In this document: positions 1 to 6,481 of the stretch, one piece after another
Position numbering within the stretch: position 1 is the stretch's first letter
Layout: the number at the start of each line of letters is the position of its first letter
The notes under the pieces: model-generated
Seen by the model: only the letters and a program-made list of their open reading frames with translations
The model's database searches: none
What the model was told of the DNA's origin: nothing
Translations under genes and position numbers: made by a program
Assembly (NCBI GenBank): GCA_039182715.1
Contig: JBCDBY010000026.1
Location: 1-23,574, forward strand
Direction: 5' to 3'
Origin: JBCDBY01 sp039182715
GTDB taxonomy: Bacteria; Planctomycetota; PLA2
DNA: 23,574 nt

Positions 1-647
1 CGGAGCGCGGAGGCATCGAGGTCGAAGAAGACGCCTTCGCCGGCGGGCTCAACTGGCTCGAGAAAATGACCGACGGCACGATCGGCTACAACTCGCCCGG
101 CGGGCTGAACGCGCGACCGGAGGGCCTGCAGGAGAGGTTCCGGGCGGAGGACAGCGCCGCGATGAGCGCGGCCGGCCTTTGGGGGTTCGGCCTGCTCGCG
201 CGCCGCGGCCCCACCGTTGCCAACCTCAAGGGTCCGATCAAGCATTGCAAGAGCCTGCCGCCGCGCTGGAGCGGGAGCTTCATCGACATGTACTACTGGT
301 ACTACGGGTCGCTCGCGATGTTCGCGCAGGGCAAGTCGGACTGGAAGAAGTGGTCCAAGCCGCTGGAGAAGGCGCTGCTCAAACACCAGTGCGCGCAGCC
401 GGAGGCGGTGATGGGCTCGTGGGATCCGGTCGGCCCGTGGGGCTTCGACGGCGGCCGCATCTATTCGACCTGCTTCAACGCGCTCGCGCTCCTCACCCCC
501 TACCGCTATGGACCGGAGTTCATGAAAGGCAAACCGCCGAAGGCGTATGCCGACGCCGTCGCGGCGCTTCGCACGTTCGCGAAGAGCGAGGACGAGGACC
601 TCGCCGCGCGGGCCAAGCTCTGGCTCACGCGCGCCGGCGCGCGCTGA
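1..647 (+). CDS. Alpha/alpha-toroid (prenyltransferase/squalene-oxidase repeat-like) protein, 3' part
   Basis: The frame is open from base 3 and ends at TGA 645-647, so the 5' end lies outside the window; the ATG at 66 is internal because coding-like sequence (FAGGLNWLEKM) precedes it. The visible ~214 residues hold aromatic-rich repeats, including MYYWYYGSLAMF and, later, GSWDPVGPWGFDGGRIYST followed by CFNALALL. These resemble the helical repeats of squalene-cyclase/prenyltransferase-fold proteins often found in planctomycete genomes. I see no cyclase acid motif, so an enzymatic role cannot be claimed; many family members are uncharacterised, possibly carbohydrate- or lipid-related. The tail is charged and helical. 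The next gene starts 27 bp downstream on the same strand. Confidence 0.75.
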   Translation, partial: ERGGIEVEEDAFAGGLNWLEKMTDGTIGYNSPGGLNARPEGLQERFRAEDSAAMSAAGLWGFGLLARRGPTVANLKGPIKHCKSLPPRWSGSFIDMYYWYYGSLAMFAQGKSDWKKWSKPLEKALLKHQCAQPEAVMGSWDPVGPWGFDGGRIYSTCFNALALLTPYRYGPEFMKGKPPKAYADAVAALRTFAKSEDEDLAARAKLWLTRAGAR

Positions 648-674
648 TCGCGGCCGTTGCCGTAGGATGCGGCC

Positions 675-1103
675 ATGAGTGAGTTCGTGAGCCGGCGTCT
701 CGCCGCGTCGATCGCATCGGACCCGCCCGACTGGGAAACGGCAGCCAAGCTGGTCGAGGTCTACGGGGAAGACGACGTGGAGCTGTTCGTGGCGGTGGAC
801 GACCGCGACCTCGTCGCCCTGCGGACGATCGTGGACGCGTGGGAGGCTGGCTCGCGTTCGCTGCCGGTACACGACCGCAACCTGCTCAAGCGCGCGCTCA
901 AGGCGTATCGCAAGCGGCTCAAGCTGGCGCGGCTCGATGCGGAGTCGACGGTCGGCGGCGGTCCGATGAGCGCCGGTCGCGAGTCGGCCATCGTCGGCGT
1001 GCGCGCGCCCGACCAGTTTCCCGACGAGGTCTGGGACCGGCTCGTCGAGCAGGGCCGCCTGATCGCCGGACGCGACGGACTCTACGAGCTGCCGCCCGAG
1101 TAG
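675..1103 (+). CDS. Hypothetical protein, 142 aa
   Basis: I do not recognise a family. The ATG at 675 is preceded by AGGA about 8 nt upstream, which supports the start. The product is soluble, with no signal peptide or membrane segment. The first ~80 residues are acidic and helical (WETAAKLVEVYGEDDVELF), the middle is basic (residues ~75-88, rich in Lys/Arg), and the C-terminal part (QFPDEVWDRLVEQGRLIAGR) looks like a small helical or winged-helix-like module. It ends 2 bp before the start of the decayed ABC ATPase, so the two were probably cotranscribed. Confidence 0.65.
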   Translation: MSEFVSRRLAASIASDPPDWETAAKLVEVYGEDDVELFVAVDDRDLVALRTIVDAWEAGSRSLPVHDRNLLKRALKAYRKRLKLARLDAESTVGGGPMSAGRESAIVGVRAPDQFPDEVWDRLVEQGRLIAGRDGLYELPPE

Positions 1104-1105
1104 CC

Positions 1106-1437
1106 ATGGCCTCGCTCGAAGCGCGCGGCGTGCGCACGGTGGCTGGCGGCCCCTTCGACGTCTCCATCGAGGCGGGCCGCTGCACGTCGCTCTGGGATCC
1201 GAGCGGGTCGGGCAAGTCGCTGCTGCTGCGCGCGACGGCCGATCTCGATCCGCACGAGGGCGACGTGTTCGTCGACGGTGCGGCGCAGGGGACCATGGAG
1301 GGCCCGACCTGGCGCCGCCGCGTCGGCTACCTGCCGACCAAGAGCGGTTGGTGGCCCCCACCGTCGCGGAGCACTTCGAAGGGACGTGCCGGCTCTTCGA
1401 CGAACGGCAGCGGTTGCGGCTCGACCGGATGACCTAG
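1106..1437 (+). pseudogene. Decayed ABC transporter ATP-binding subunit (frameshift plus large deletion)
   Basis: The start at 1106 gives a typical ABC ATPase N-terminus: an A-loop region, then a Walker A (PSGSGKS, residues ~32-38) in which the usual leading Gly is Asp, then DLDPHEGDVFVDG and RRRVGYLP ahead of the Q-loop area. After the two Trp codons near 1352 the frame degenerates and stops at 1430-1432. One missing base around the C run at 1354-1358 restores APTVAEHFEG, followed directly by RLFDERQRLRLDR and TAG 1435-1437. The latter resembles the signature region (S-x-G-E-R-Q-R-L) of this family, so most of the helical subdomain and everything from Walker B onward is gone. An intact homologue would be roughly 200 aa. 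It is almost surely non-functional. Confidence 0.75.
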
Positions 1438-1781
1438 ATCTTGAGGTGGAGCCGGATCTGCGTTTCGGGCTTGTCCACGATGCGGACCGTGGTCTGCTCC
1501 TGCACCCAGCGCGGGAACTCGCCGATCTCCTGCTCGAGGATGGTGAGGGTCGCCTCCGCGTTCTCCGGGGCGACGACGCGCTCCAGCTCGAGCCCGCGCA
1601 CGGAAACCGAGTCCGGGTCGCGCTCGTAGCGCGTCACGAACTCGTAGATGCGCGAGGTGAAGAACTCGACGACCTCTTCCTCGCTCGGCCATTCCGTGGC
1701 CGCCTGCTTCGCAACCGCGTGGACGAACACGCCGCCGAAGAGCCAGGCGAAGGCGCCCAACCATCCTTTTCCGTCACTCAC
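1434..1781 (-). CDS. Small membrane-anchored hypothetical protein, 115 aa
   Basis: The start is GTG at 1781, 4 bp after the TGA of the upstream PEP-CTERM gene, with GAGGGA directly before it, so translation is probably coupled to that gene. Residues ~7-24 form one hydrophobic segment (WLGAFAWLFGGVFVHAVA), a likely membrane anchor or uncleaved signal. The remainder is a soluble alpha/beta region (EEEVVEFFTSRIYEFVTRY, then strand-like TTVRIVDKPETQIRLHLKI). No family is recognised. Its stop overlaps the last bases of the ABC pseudogene on the other strand. The position suggests a role linked to the PEP-CTERM protein, but that is inference only. Confidence 0.6.
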   Translation of the reverse strand: MSDGKGWLGAFAWLFGGVFVHAVAKQAATEWPSEEEVVEFFTSRIYEFVTRYERDPDSVSVRGLELERVVAPENAEATLTILEQEIGEFPRWVQEQTTVRIVDKPETQIRLHLKI

Positions 1782-1785
1782 TCCC

Positions 1786-2796
1786 TCATCGTAGCCGACG
1801 ACGCAGCGCGAAGGCGGCAGCGCCGACCAGCATGAGCGCCCAGGTACCGGGCTCGGGCACCGGCTCTGTCCCGTTGTCGATCGGCGGGGGCGGCGCGGCG
1901 ACGGTGAACGAGAACCAGTTTTCGAACGGATCGCTCCCGGGCACGAAGGGGTCGAAGAGCGACCCGCCCCCCAAGAGGGGGATCCGGCGCGTGAGCGAGA
2001 TGGAGCTGGTCGTGTCCACCGCGTCGAAGAGCGGAATCGTGGCCGAGTTCTCGCCGACCAGGAAGATCTCGTAGCCCGCCGTGAGTCCCGGCGTCAGCTG
2101 CACGCGGTTGCGCGCATGGAGGTCGAAATCCGTCAGCGAGAAGTCGTACGTCCCGGGCGCGAGCCCGGAGAAGCGCAGGTTCTTCCCACTGGTCAGCTCA
2201 AGGGAGCCGGTGCGCGTGTCGCCGCCGCCGCGCCGCCGAAGCGCGTAGTCGAGGTCCAGGCTGTCCCAGAAGGTCGTCTGCGTCAGCGCGAGGCTGGCAC
2301 CCAGGGTGCCCTCCAGCACGAAGGGAATGCCGAAGGTCGGCCCGACCACGATGGCATCGCTGTCCGTCTGCGACGTGCCCAGCTCGCCGGAACTCCGGGA
2401 GCTCGTGGCCACCCCGAGGTCGATGCCGGGCCCGTCGACGTTGAAGCGTTCGAAGCCGAAGTTGGTCGTCGCCTCGAAGCCCGCGCCCAGCGCCGCGGTC
2501 GACCTGTTGGAGACGCCGAAGGCCCGCAGGTTCACGTCGAGGAGTGAGCCACGCACCTGGTAGGTCGCCTCGAGGTCGTTTTCCCACGCGTAGGTCCCGG
2601 TGCCGCCCCGGTTGAAGGTCGCCGAGCCCGTCACCCGGAGCCCCAGCGGCAGATCCTGCCGGATGCTGGTCGTGCTCACGGACGAGCCGGGGCTGCCCCG
2701 CGTGAACCGCAGATTGGTTCGCCCGGTCGAAATGGGACCCGCCCAGACCACCGATCCGGTCAGAAGAAGCAGAACGACGAAAATTCTCACTCTCAT
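1786..2796 (-). CDS. PEP-CTERM sorting-domain surface protein, 336 aa
   Basis: The N-terminus is a signal peptide (basic start, a hydrophobic run FVVLLLLTGSVVWA, then small residues). The C-terminus is a PEP-CTERM sorting signal: VPEPGTW, a hydrophobic helix ALMLVGAAAFAL, and a basic tail RRRLR. The body is rich in Gly, Ser, Thr and aromatic residues with alternating strands, suggesting a beta-rich exported protein; its ligand or role is unknown. ATG 2796 is only 1 nt from GGAGG, whereas an in-frame GTG at 2790 lies 7 nt from it, so GTG 2790 may be the true start (two residues shorter). By family knowledge, processing needs an exosortase/EpsH enzyme, and none lies in this window. The gene is followed closely by a small membrane protein. 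Confidence 0.8.
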   Translation of the reverse strand: MRVRIFVVLLLLTGSVVWAGPISTGRTNLRFTRGSPGSSVSTTSIRQDLPLGLRVTGSATFNRGGTGTYAWENDLEATYQVRGSLLDVNLRAFGVSNRSTAALGAGFEATTNFGFERFNVDGPGIDLGVATSSRSSGELGTSQTDSDAIVVGPTFGIPFVLEGTLGASLALTQTTFWDSLDLDYALRRRGGGDTRTGSLELTSGKNLRFSGLAPGTYDFSLTDFDLHARNRVQLTPGLTAGYEIFLVGENSATIPLFDAVDTTSSISLTRRIPLLGGGSLFDPFVPGSDPFENWFSFTVAAPPPPIDNGTEPVPEPGTWALMLVGAAAFALRRRLR

Positions 2797-2859
2797 ACCT
2801 CCAAAGCCCCCAAGCGCAGCAAGAGCGGAAACCCCGTAAGAAAAAGCGATACTGCCGGG

Positions 2860-3438
2860 ATGAGCGACGCGATCGGCGAGTCGGTACACCTGTTCCAGCG
2901 CAACGTGCGGCGCTATCTGGCGCTGGGCATCGAGGCGGCGACGGCGGAAACGTGGGCGCGCAGCGTGATCGATCTGGGCCTGCAGTACGCCGAGCAACGG
3001 GGCGAGCTGGAAAAGCAGCCCGACCCCGAGTGGCTCTTCCAGGCGGGCCCGGCGGGCTACCTCGACGCGGCGCGCGAAGACGGCGTGTCCGACGAGGAAA
3101 TCCGGGACTGGCATGGCCGGTCGTTTCTGGAGCGCGCGACGATGCAGGCGCAGTGGGAGTTCAACACGCTGCTCATCTCGCTCTACCTGAAGGAGCAGGG
3201 CCTAGTCGGCGAGGACGAAGCGGAGTTCACGCGCGTACTCGAACTGCACAGCTCGTTCTGGCAGGTGCCCGGCGACCCGCCCGACGAAGGCGTGCAGGCG
3301 CGCCCGCTCCCTGCCGAGCTCTACCCCCGCTACCAGAAGTGGTACGACCCCCTCGGCCTCTCCATCGAGCAGCTCGGACGCCGCGCCGCCGCCCACGGCA
3401 CCTTCAACGACTACGTCCGCTTCGCCCTGCAGACCTAG
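2860..3438 (+). CDS. Hypothetical soluble protein, 192 aa
   Basis: The ATG at 2860 lies 63 bp from the divergent PEP-CTERM gene. The product has no signal peptide or membrane helix. It is strongly helical, with HLFQRNVRRYLALGIEAA near the N-terminus, an acidic hinge (DGVSDEEIRDWHGRSF), a helical core (MQAQWEFNTLLISLYLKEQG), and a Pro/Tyr-rich C-terminal part (LPAELYPRYQKWYDPLGLS). I do not recognise a family and assign no function. High third-position GC and a clean start and stop support real coding. Confidence 0.65.
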   Translation: MSDAIGESVHLFQRNVRRYLALGIEAATAETWARSVIDLGLQYAEQRGELEKQPDPEWLFQAGPAGYLDAAREDGVSDEEIRDWHGRSFLERATMQAQWEFNTLLISLYLKEQGLVGEDEAEFTRVLELHSSFWQVPGDPPDEGVQARPLPAELYPRYQKWYDPLGLSIEQLGRRAAAHGTFNDYVRFALQT

Positions 3439-3441
3439 CCC

Positions 3442-3495
3442 GCCCCGAACGCACATCTCCCCCGGAGCGCACGTTCCGCCCGGAGCGTACGTAGT
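3442..3495 (+). repeat. Three near-copies of an 18-bp unit
   Basis: The octamer GARCGYAC occurs at 3447, 3465 and 3483, spaced exactly 18 bp apart, each preceded by a C/G-rich stretch. It lies in the 144-bp gap between the hypothetical gene ending at 3438 and the VOC gene ending at 3583, downstream of both convergent genes. A degenerate fourth unit may start near 3505. It could be a short tandem duplication or a decayed 3' coding extension, since it reads P-E-R-T repeats in one frame. Confidence 0.45.
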
Positions 3496-3582
3496 ACACA
3501 CCGGGAGCGGCGTAAGGTGTTTCATGGACGACGGTTGCGTCGGCCGACTGCGCCATGGGGGTGCGCACTCCAGGACTGTTCG

Positions 3583-3966
3583 CTACTCTTCCGAGATGGA
3601 GCTGTAGTCCGCCGCGCTCTCGTCCACGTGCCCGATGCGCAGGCGGTTGCCGTCGAGATCCTCCGCGGTGAACTCGCGCATGCCCCACCAGCGCGTCTCG
3701 ATCGGGTCGACGATCTTGACCCCTTCTTGCACGTACCGCGCGTGGACCGCATCGGCGTCCTCGACGTTGAGCACGACGGAGACGCCGCGCGGGCCGTTCG
3801 GCGCATGCTCGAGGAAGAGCGTGATCACACCACCGGAGACGGCGGCGAATCGGTCCTCGTCCCGCCACTCGATCTTGAACCCGAGCCGGTCGCGGTAGTA
3901 GGCGAGGGCCGCGCCGATCTCGGCGACCGGAAGCACGGGGTAGCCCTGCGTGAACGGAATCGACAT
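3583..3966 (-). CDS. VOC-superfamily (glyoxalase/bleomycin-resistance-like) protein, 127 aa
   Basis: The sequence has the beta-alpha-beta-beta-beta layout of the vicinal-oxygen-chelate fold: PVLPVAEIGAALAYYRDRLGF at the start, a mid strand GGVITLFLEHAPNG, then VVLNVEDADAVHARYVQEG and the C-terminal AEDLDGNRLRIGH motif. About 127 residues is a normal single-module length. Family members include metal-dependent lyases, dioxygenases and drug-binding proteins; the ligands seen here do not choose between them, so the substrate is unknown. GAGG lies about 5 nt before the ATG at 3966. The gene is divergent from the candidate selenoprotein, sharing a 34-bp intergenic region. Confidence 0.85.
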   Translation of the reverse strand: MSIPFTQGYPVLPVAEIGAALAYYRDRLGFKIEWRDEDRFAAVSGGVITLFLEHAPNGPRGVSVVLNVEDADAVHARYVQEGVKIVDPIETRWWGMREFTAEDLDGNRLRIGHVDESAADYSSISEE

Positions 3967-4000
3967 CGCCGCCTCAGTCTAGCGAGTATTCTCGTAGGCC

Positions 4001-4921
4001 ATGCGTACGACCGCGATCACGCTTCTGCTCGCCGCCTCCGCGGCGTGGGCCGGGAAGTCGAGCCACCCCCACTTCGACGACCGGGGCACGCTGCAGTGGT
4101 TCACGGAGCTCGAGAAGGCGCAGGCCGCCGCCCGCAAGCAGGGCAAGGTGATCTTCGTCGAGTACGGGCGCAAGCCATGAAGCCGCTGTCGTGTCCTCGT
4201 GCAGGGCACGCTCCCGAACCCGAAGATCGCCGGTCGCCTCTCCGACCTCGCCGTGGGCCTCGCCGCCGACTGCGACAACCCGGAGCCGGCGATCGAGAAA
4301 CTGATGCGTTCCCATCTCTCCAACGCGACCGGCCTGCCCTTCGTCGCGATCCTCACGGCGGACGGTCGCTGGGTCGCCGGCGACTCGGGCATCACCTCCG
4401 ACACCTCCATGACCGGTCTGCTCGACAAGGCCGAGCGCTCATCGCTGCTGGCGGCGTCCGCAGCGGTCCGCAAGAAGCTCAAGGGCATGCTGCCGCGCAC
4501 GCGCAAGGCGGCGGCGAAGGGCGACTGGAAGACGGTCGTGAAATCCAACCAGAGCGCCGCCAAGCTGCGCGGCCTCTGCCCCGAGCGGACCGAGCTCCGC
4601 AACCTGCTGCGCGACGCGCGCAAGTGGGCGGACACGCAGTTCCGCGAGGTCATCCGCATGGGCCAGACCGGCGGCGACCTGAAGGCGGCCGCGAAGAAGC
4701 TCTCGACCGTCAAGCGCACCTTCTCCGGCGAGCCCGAAGCGAAGGACGCCGACGTCGGCATCAAGGCGCTCAAGAAACTCGAGGCGGTGGTCAAGGCCGA
4801 GGGCGGCGGCGAGCGCGACGAGGAGCGTCGCGAACGGACCAAGGAACCGTTCGCGAAGACGCGTTGGGCGTCTCTTTTCGACGAGCCGGATTCCGAAGAG
4901 TCGGAGATCGATTTCGGCTAG
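4001..4921 (+). CDS. Candidate selenoprotein: secreted thioredoxin-like protein with UxxC motif, 306 aa if UGA is read as Sec
   Basis: One frame runs from ATG 4001 to TAG 4919-4921 interrupted only by TGA 4178-4180 (codon 60). Before the TGA there is a signal peptide (MRTTAITLLLAASAAWAG), a helix, and a thioredoxin beta-strand, KVIFVEYGRKP. After it come SRCRVLVQGTLP, LAADCDNPE and TGLPFVAIL with the expected cis-Pro. The TGA therefore occupies the first position of the redox motif, giving U-S-R-C. An 8-bp hairpin 9 nt after the TGA fits a bacterial SECIS element. Beyond ~residue 145 the protein is a Lys/Arg- and Glu-rich helical domain with an acidic tail (DEPDSEESEIDFG). The likely role is a periplasmic thiol-disulfide or selenol oxidoreductase. 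The alternatives are a Cys codon (TGC/TGT) miscalled as TGA, or a nonsense mutation; continued good codon usage after the TGA argues against decay. Confidence 0.7.
4190..4210 (+). promoter_or_regulatory. Candidate bacterial SECIS hairpin
   Basis: The arms are 4190-4197 and 4203-4210. They form 8 consecutive pairs (one G-U) around a 5-nt loop, CGUGC, at 4198-4202. The stem begins 9 nt, and the loop 17 nt, after the in-frame TGA at 4178-4180, and G is the second loop base. These features match the general description of bacterial SECIS elements (short upper stem, G early in the apical loop, close behind the UGA), which recruit SelB. There is no SelB, SelA or tRNA-Sec gene in the window to confirm decoding. 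Confidence 0.6.
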
Positions 4922-4938
4922 GTCCTGCTCCGAAATTC

Positions 4939-4958
4939 CAGCGGGCTTCGGACCGCTG
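4939..4958. terminator. Weak hairpin between convergent genes
   Basis: CAGCGG (4939-4944) pairs with CCGCTG (4953-4958) across an 8-nt loop, in the 67-bp gap between the candidate selenoprotein and the convergent phosphodiesterase. There is no T-run on either side, so it is only a possible factor-dependent or weak terminator. Confidence 0.25.
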
Positions 4959-4988
4959 CGGGGAAACTCCTCGGCGTGGAAACCGAGC

Positions 4989-6326
4989 CTAGTCGCCGGT
5001 CGGATCCTGGATCGAGCGATCGAGGAAGTACGTCCGTGAGAGCAGCCCGAGATCCGGCTGGTCGGTGAACAAGCCGGTCACCCCAAGCTCGAAAAGCTGC
5101 ACGCCCTCCTCGACCACGTTCTGCGGTTCCCCGTCCTTGCGCAGCGTGAGATAGGCCTCCTCCGCCCGCAGCGTATACGGGTGCACTTCGAGTCCGGCAT
5201 CGAGGGCGTGCCGCAGGAACGGCCGCACCTCCCCTGTCAGCCGCGTGCCGATCTTCGCGTCGCCGTCGCCGTTCGCATCCACCTTCGGATCGATCGGCGC
5301 GCGCCGCAGGAAGCTGTTTTTCCATGGGCCGAGCGCCTCGGCGTAGTGCGTCGCGATGTGATCCAGCGCGGCCTTCGTGGTCAGCGCGCCGTACCCCGTC
5401 GTCGGTGTTATATCGACGACGTCCACGAGCTTGCCGTAGATGCGGCGTCGCTCCGCCTCGTCGCGGTTCCCGTAGTAGATGAAGTCGTACGGTCGCGAGA
5501 AGCTGCTGCCCGGCTGCAGGTACAGGTCATCGGTGTCCCCCAGCAGCTGCACCAGCGGCAGATCGACCTTGAACGCCGGCATGATCGTCGTCTGCAGTTC
5601 GATCAGGTTGGCGACCTCGAACGACTGGATGTAGACGCGCCGCGGGTCGGTGAACGCCTCGCGCACCAACGTCTGCACGAGCGTGCGTCCGAGATGAACT
5701 CCGATCTTCCCCCCATCGTGGAAGCGCCCCTCCTCCGCGAAGTAGGTCGGATGCTTCGTCTCCGGGTAGATGCCGATCCGGACGCCTTGCTCCTTCTCGA
5801 ACGTCTTCACGAGTTCGATGATCTGCTGCAGGCTCGGGACCTGGAAGAGGCCATCGAAGGCGGTGTTGTCCGGGCGCCGTCGGGGAATGCGCTCCTTGGC
5901 GCGGAGCGTCTGGATCTCGGCCCAGGTGTAGTCCTCCGACCAGTAGCCGTCCTCGACGACGACGCCGTCCAGCGTCTTGGTCGCCTTGCGATCCTCGAGT
6001 TTGCCCGCGGCGACCATCTCCACGATGTTGGTCGTGCCGTTGAGCAGGTTCTCGTGCCGGGCGATGAGCACGCCGTCCTTCGTCGCCACCAGATCCGGCT
6101 CGATGAAGTCGGCGCCCTGCGTGATCGCGAGCGCGTACGCCTCGAGCGTGTGCTCCGGTCGGTAGCCGCTCGCGCCGCGATGGCCGATCACCAGCAGCCG
6201 CTCGGGCAGCTCGATGCGTTGTTGGCGCGGCGGGTCTCGATCGTCCATGGGCATGGCGCGCGTGAGAGGGACCCACGCCGCCGTCCACGCGACGAGAATC
6301 AGCCCCACGCGGAGGATTCGTGTCAC
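4989..6326 (-). CDS. glpQ: Glycerophosphodiester phosphodiesterase (GlpQ-type), 445 aa
   Basis: It hydrolyses glycerophosphodiesters to glycerol-3-phosphate and an alcohol. The GDPD core is intact: HRGASGYRPEHT with catalytic His49, FIEPDLVATKDG with Glu76 and Asp78 as metal ligands, and RHE with His91. Residues 1-24 (VTRILRVGLILVAWTAAWVPLTRA) form a signal peptide, so the enzyme is probably periplasmic, as GlpQ is. GTG 6326 was chosen over upstream ATGs because AGGAG lies 7 nt before it and the signal peptide begins there. At 445 aa it is longer than E. coli GlpQ, with extra loops (e.g. ELVKTFEKEQGVRIGIYPETK is family-typical). No glycerol-phosphate transporter is adjacent; it stands as a single gene convergent to the candidate selenoprotein. 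Confidence 0.9.
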   Translation of the reverse strand: MTRILRVGLILVAWTAAWVPLTRAMPMDDRDPPRQQRIELPERLLVIGHRGASGYRPEHTLEAYALAITQGADFIEPDLVATKDGVLIARHENLLNGTTNIVEMVAAGKLEDRKATKTLDGVVVEDGYWSEDYTWAEIQTLRAKERIPRRRPDNTAFDGLFQVPSLQQIIELVKTFEKEQGVRIGIYPETKHPTYFAEEGRFHDGGKIGVHLGRTLVQTLVREAFTDPRRVYIQSFEVANLIELQTTIMPAFKVDLPLVQLLGDTDDLYLQPGSSFSRPYDFIYYGNRDEAERRRIYGKLVDVVDITPTTGYGALTTKAALDHIATHYAEALGPWKNSFLRRAPIDPKVDANGDGDAKIGTRLTGEVRPFLRHALDAGLEVHPYTLRAEEAYLTLRKDGEPQNVVEEGVQLFELGVTGLFTDQPDLGLLSRTYFLDRSIQDPTGD

Positions 6327-6481
6327 TTCTGCGCTCCTGATCTTCGCCGGGAACCGGATCGGCATCCCGCGCGAAGTCCGAAATCTAAGGCCCCTTCGAC
6401 GCTCGTGGAGCAGGATCCGCACAAAAACAGGTGCATTTCTCATGGCAGAAACCCACGCCGTCGGTTGGGGTTAGGACCACC

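Noticed and set aside
2797..3114. N-terminal extension of the PEP-CTERM gene to 3114
   Set aside because: It would bury the signal peptide 100 residues inside the protein and overlaps the divergent hypothetical gene; the ribosome site is at 2799-2803.
4178..4180. The TGA as an ordinary nonsense mutation in a dying gene
   Set aside because: The remaining 246 codons stay in one frame with normal codon use and intact cis-Pro and other motifs, and the TGA sits exactly at a redox Cys position with a SECIS-like hairpin behind it; not excluded, but less likely.
6327..6443. N-terminal extension of the phosphodiesterase to ATG 6443
   Set aside because: The signal peptide begins at GTG 6326, which has AGGAG at proper spacing.
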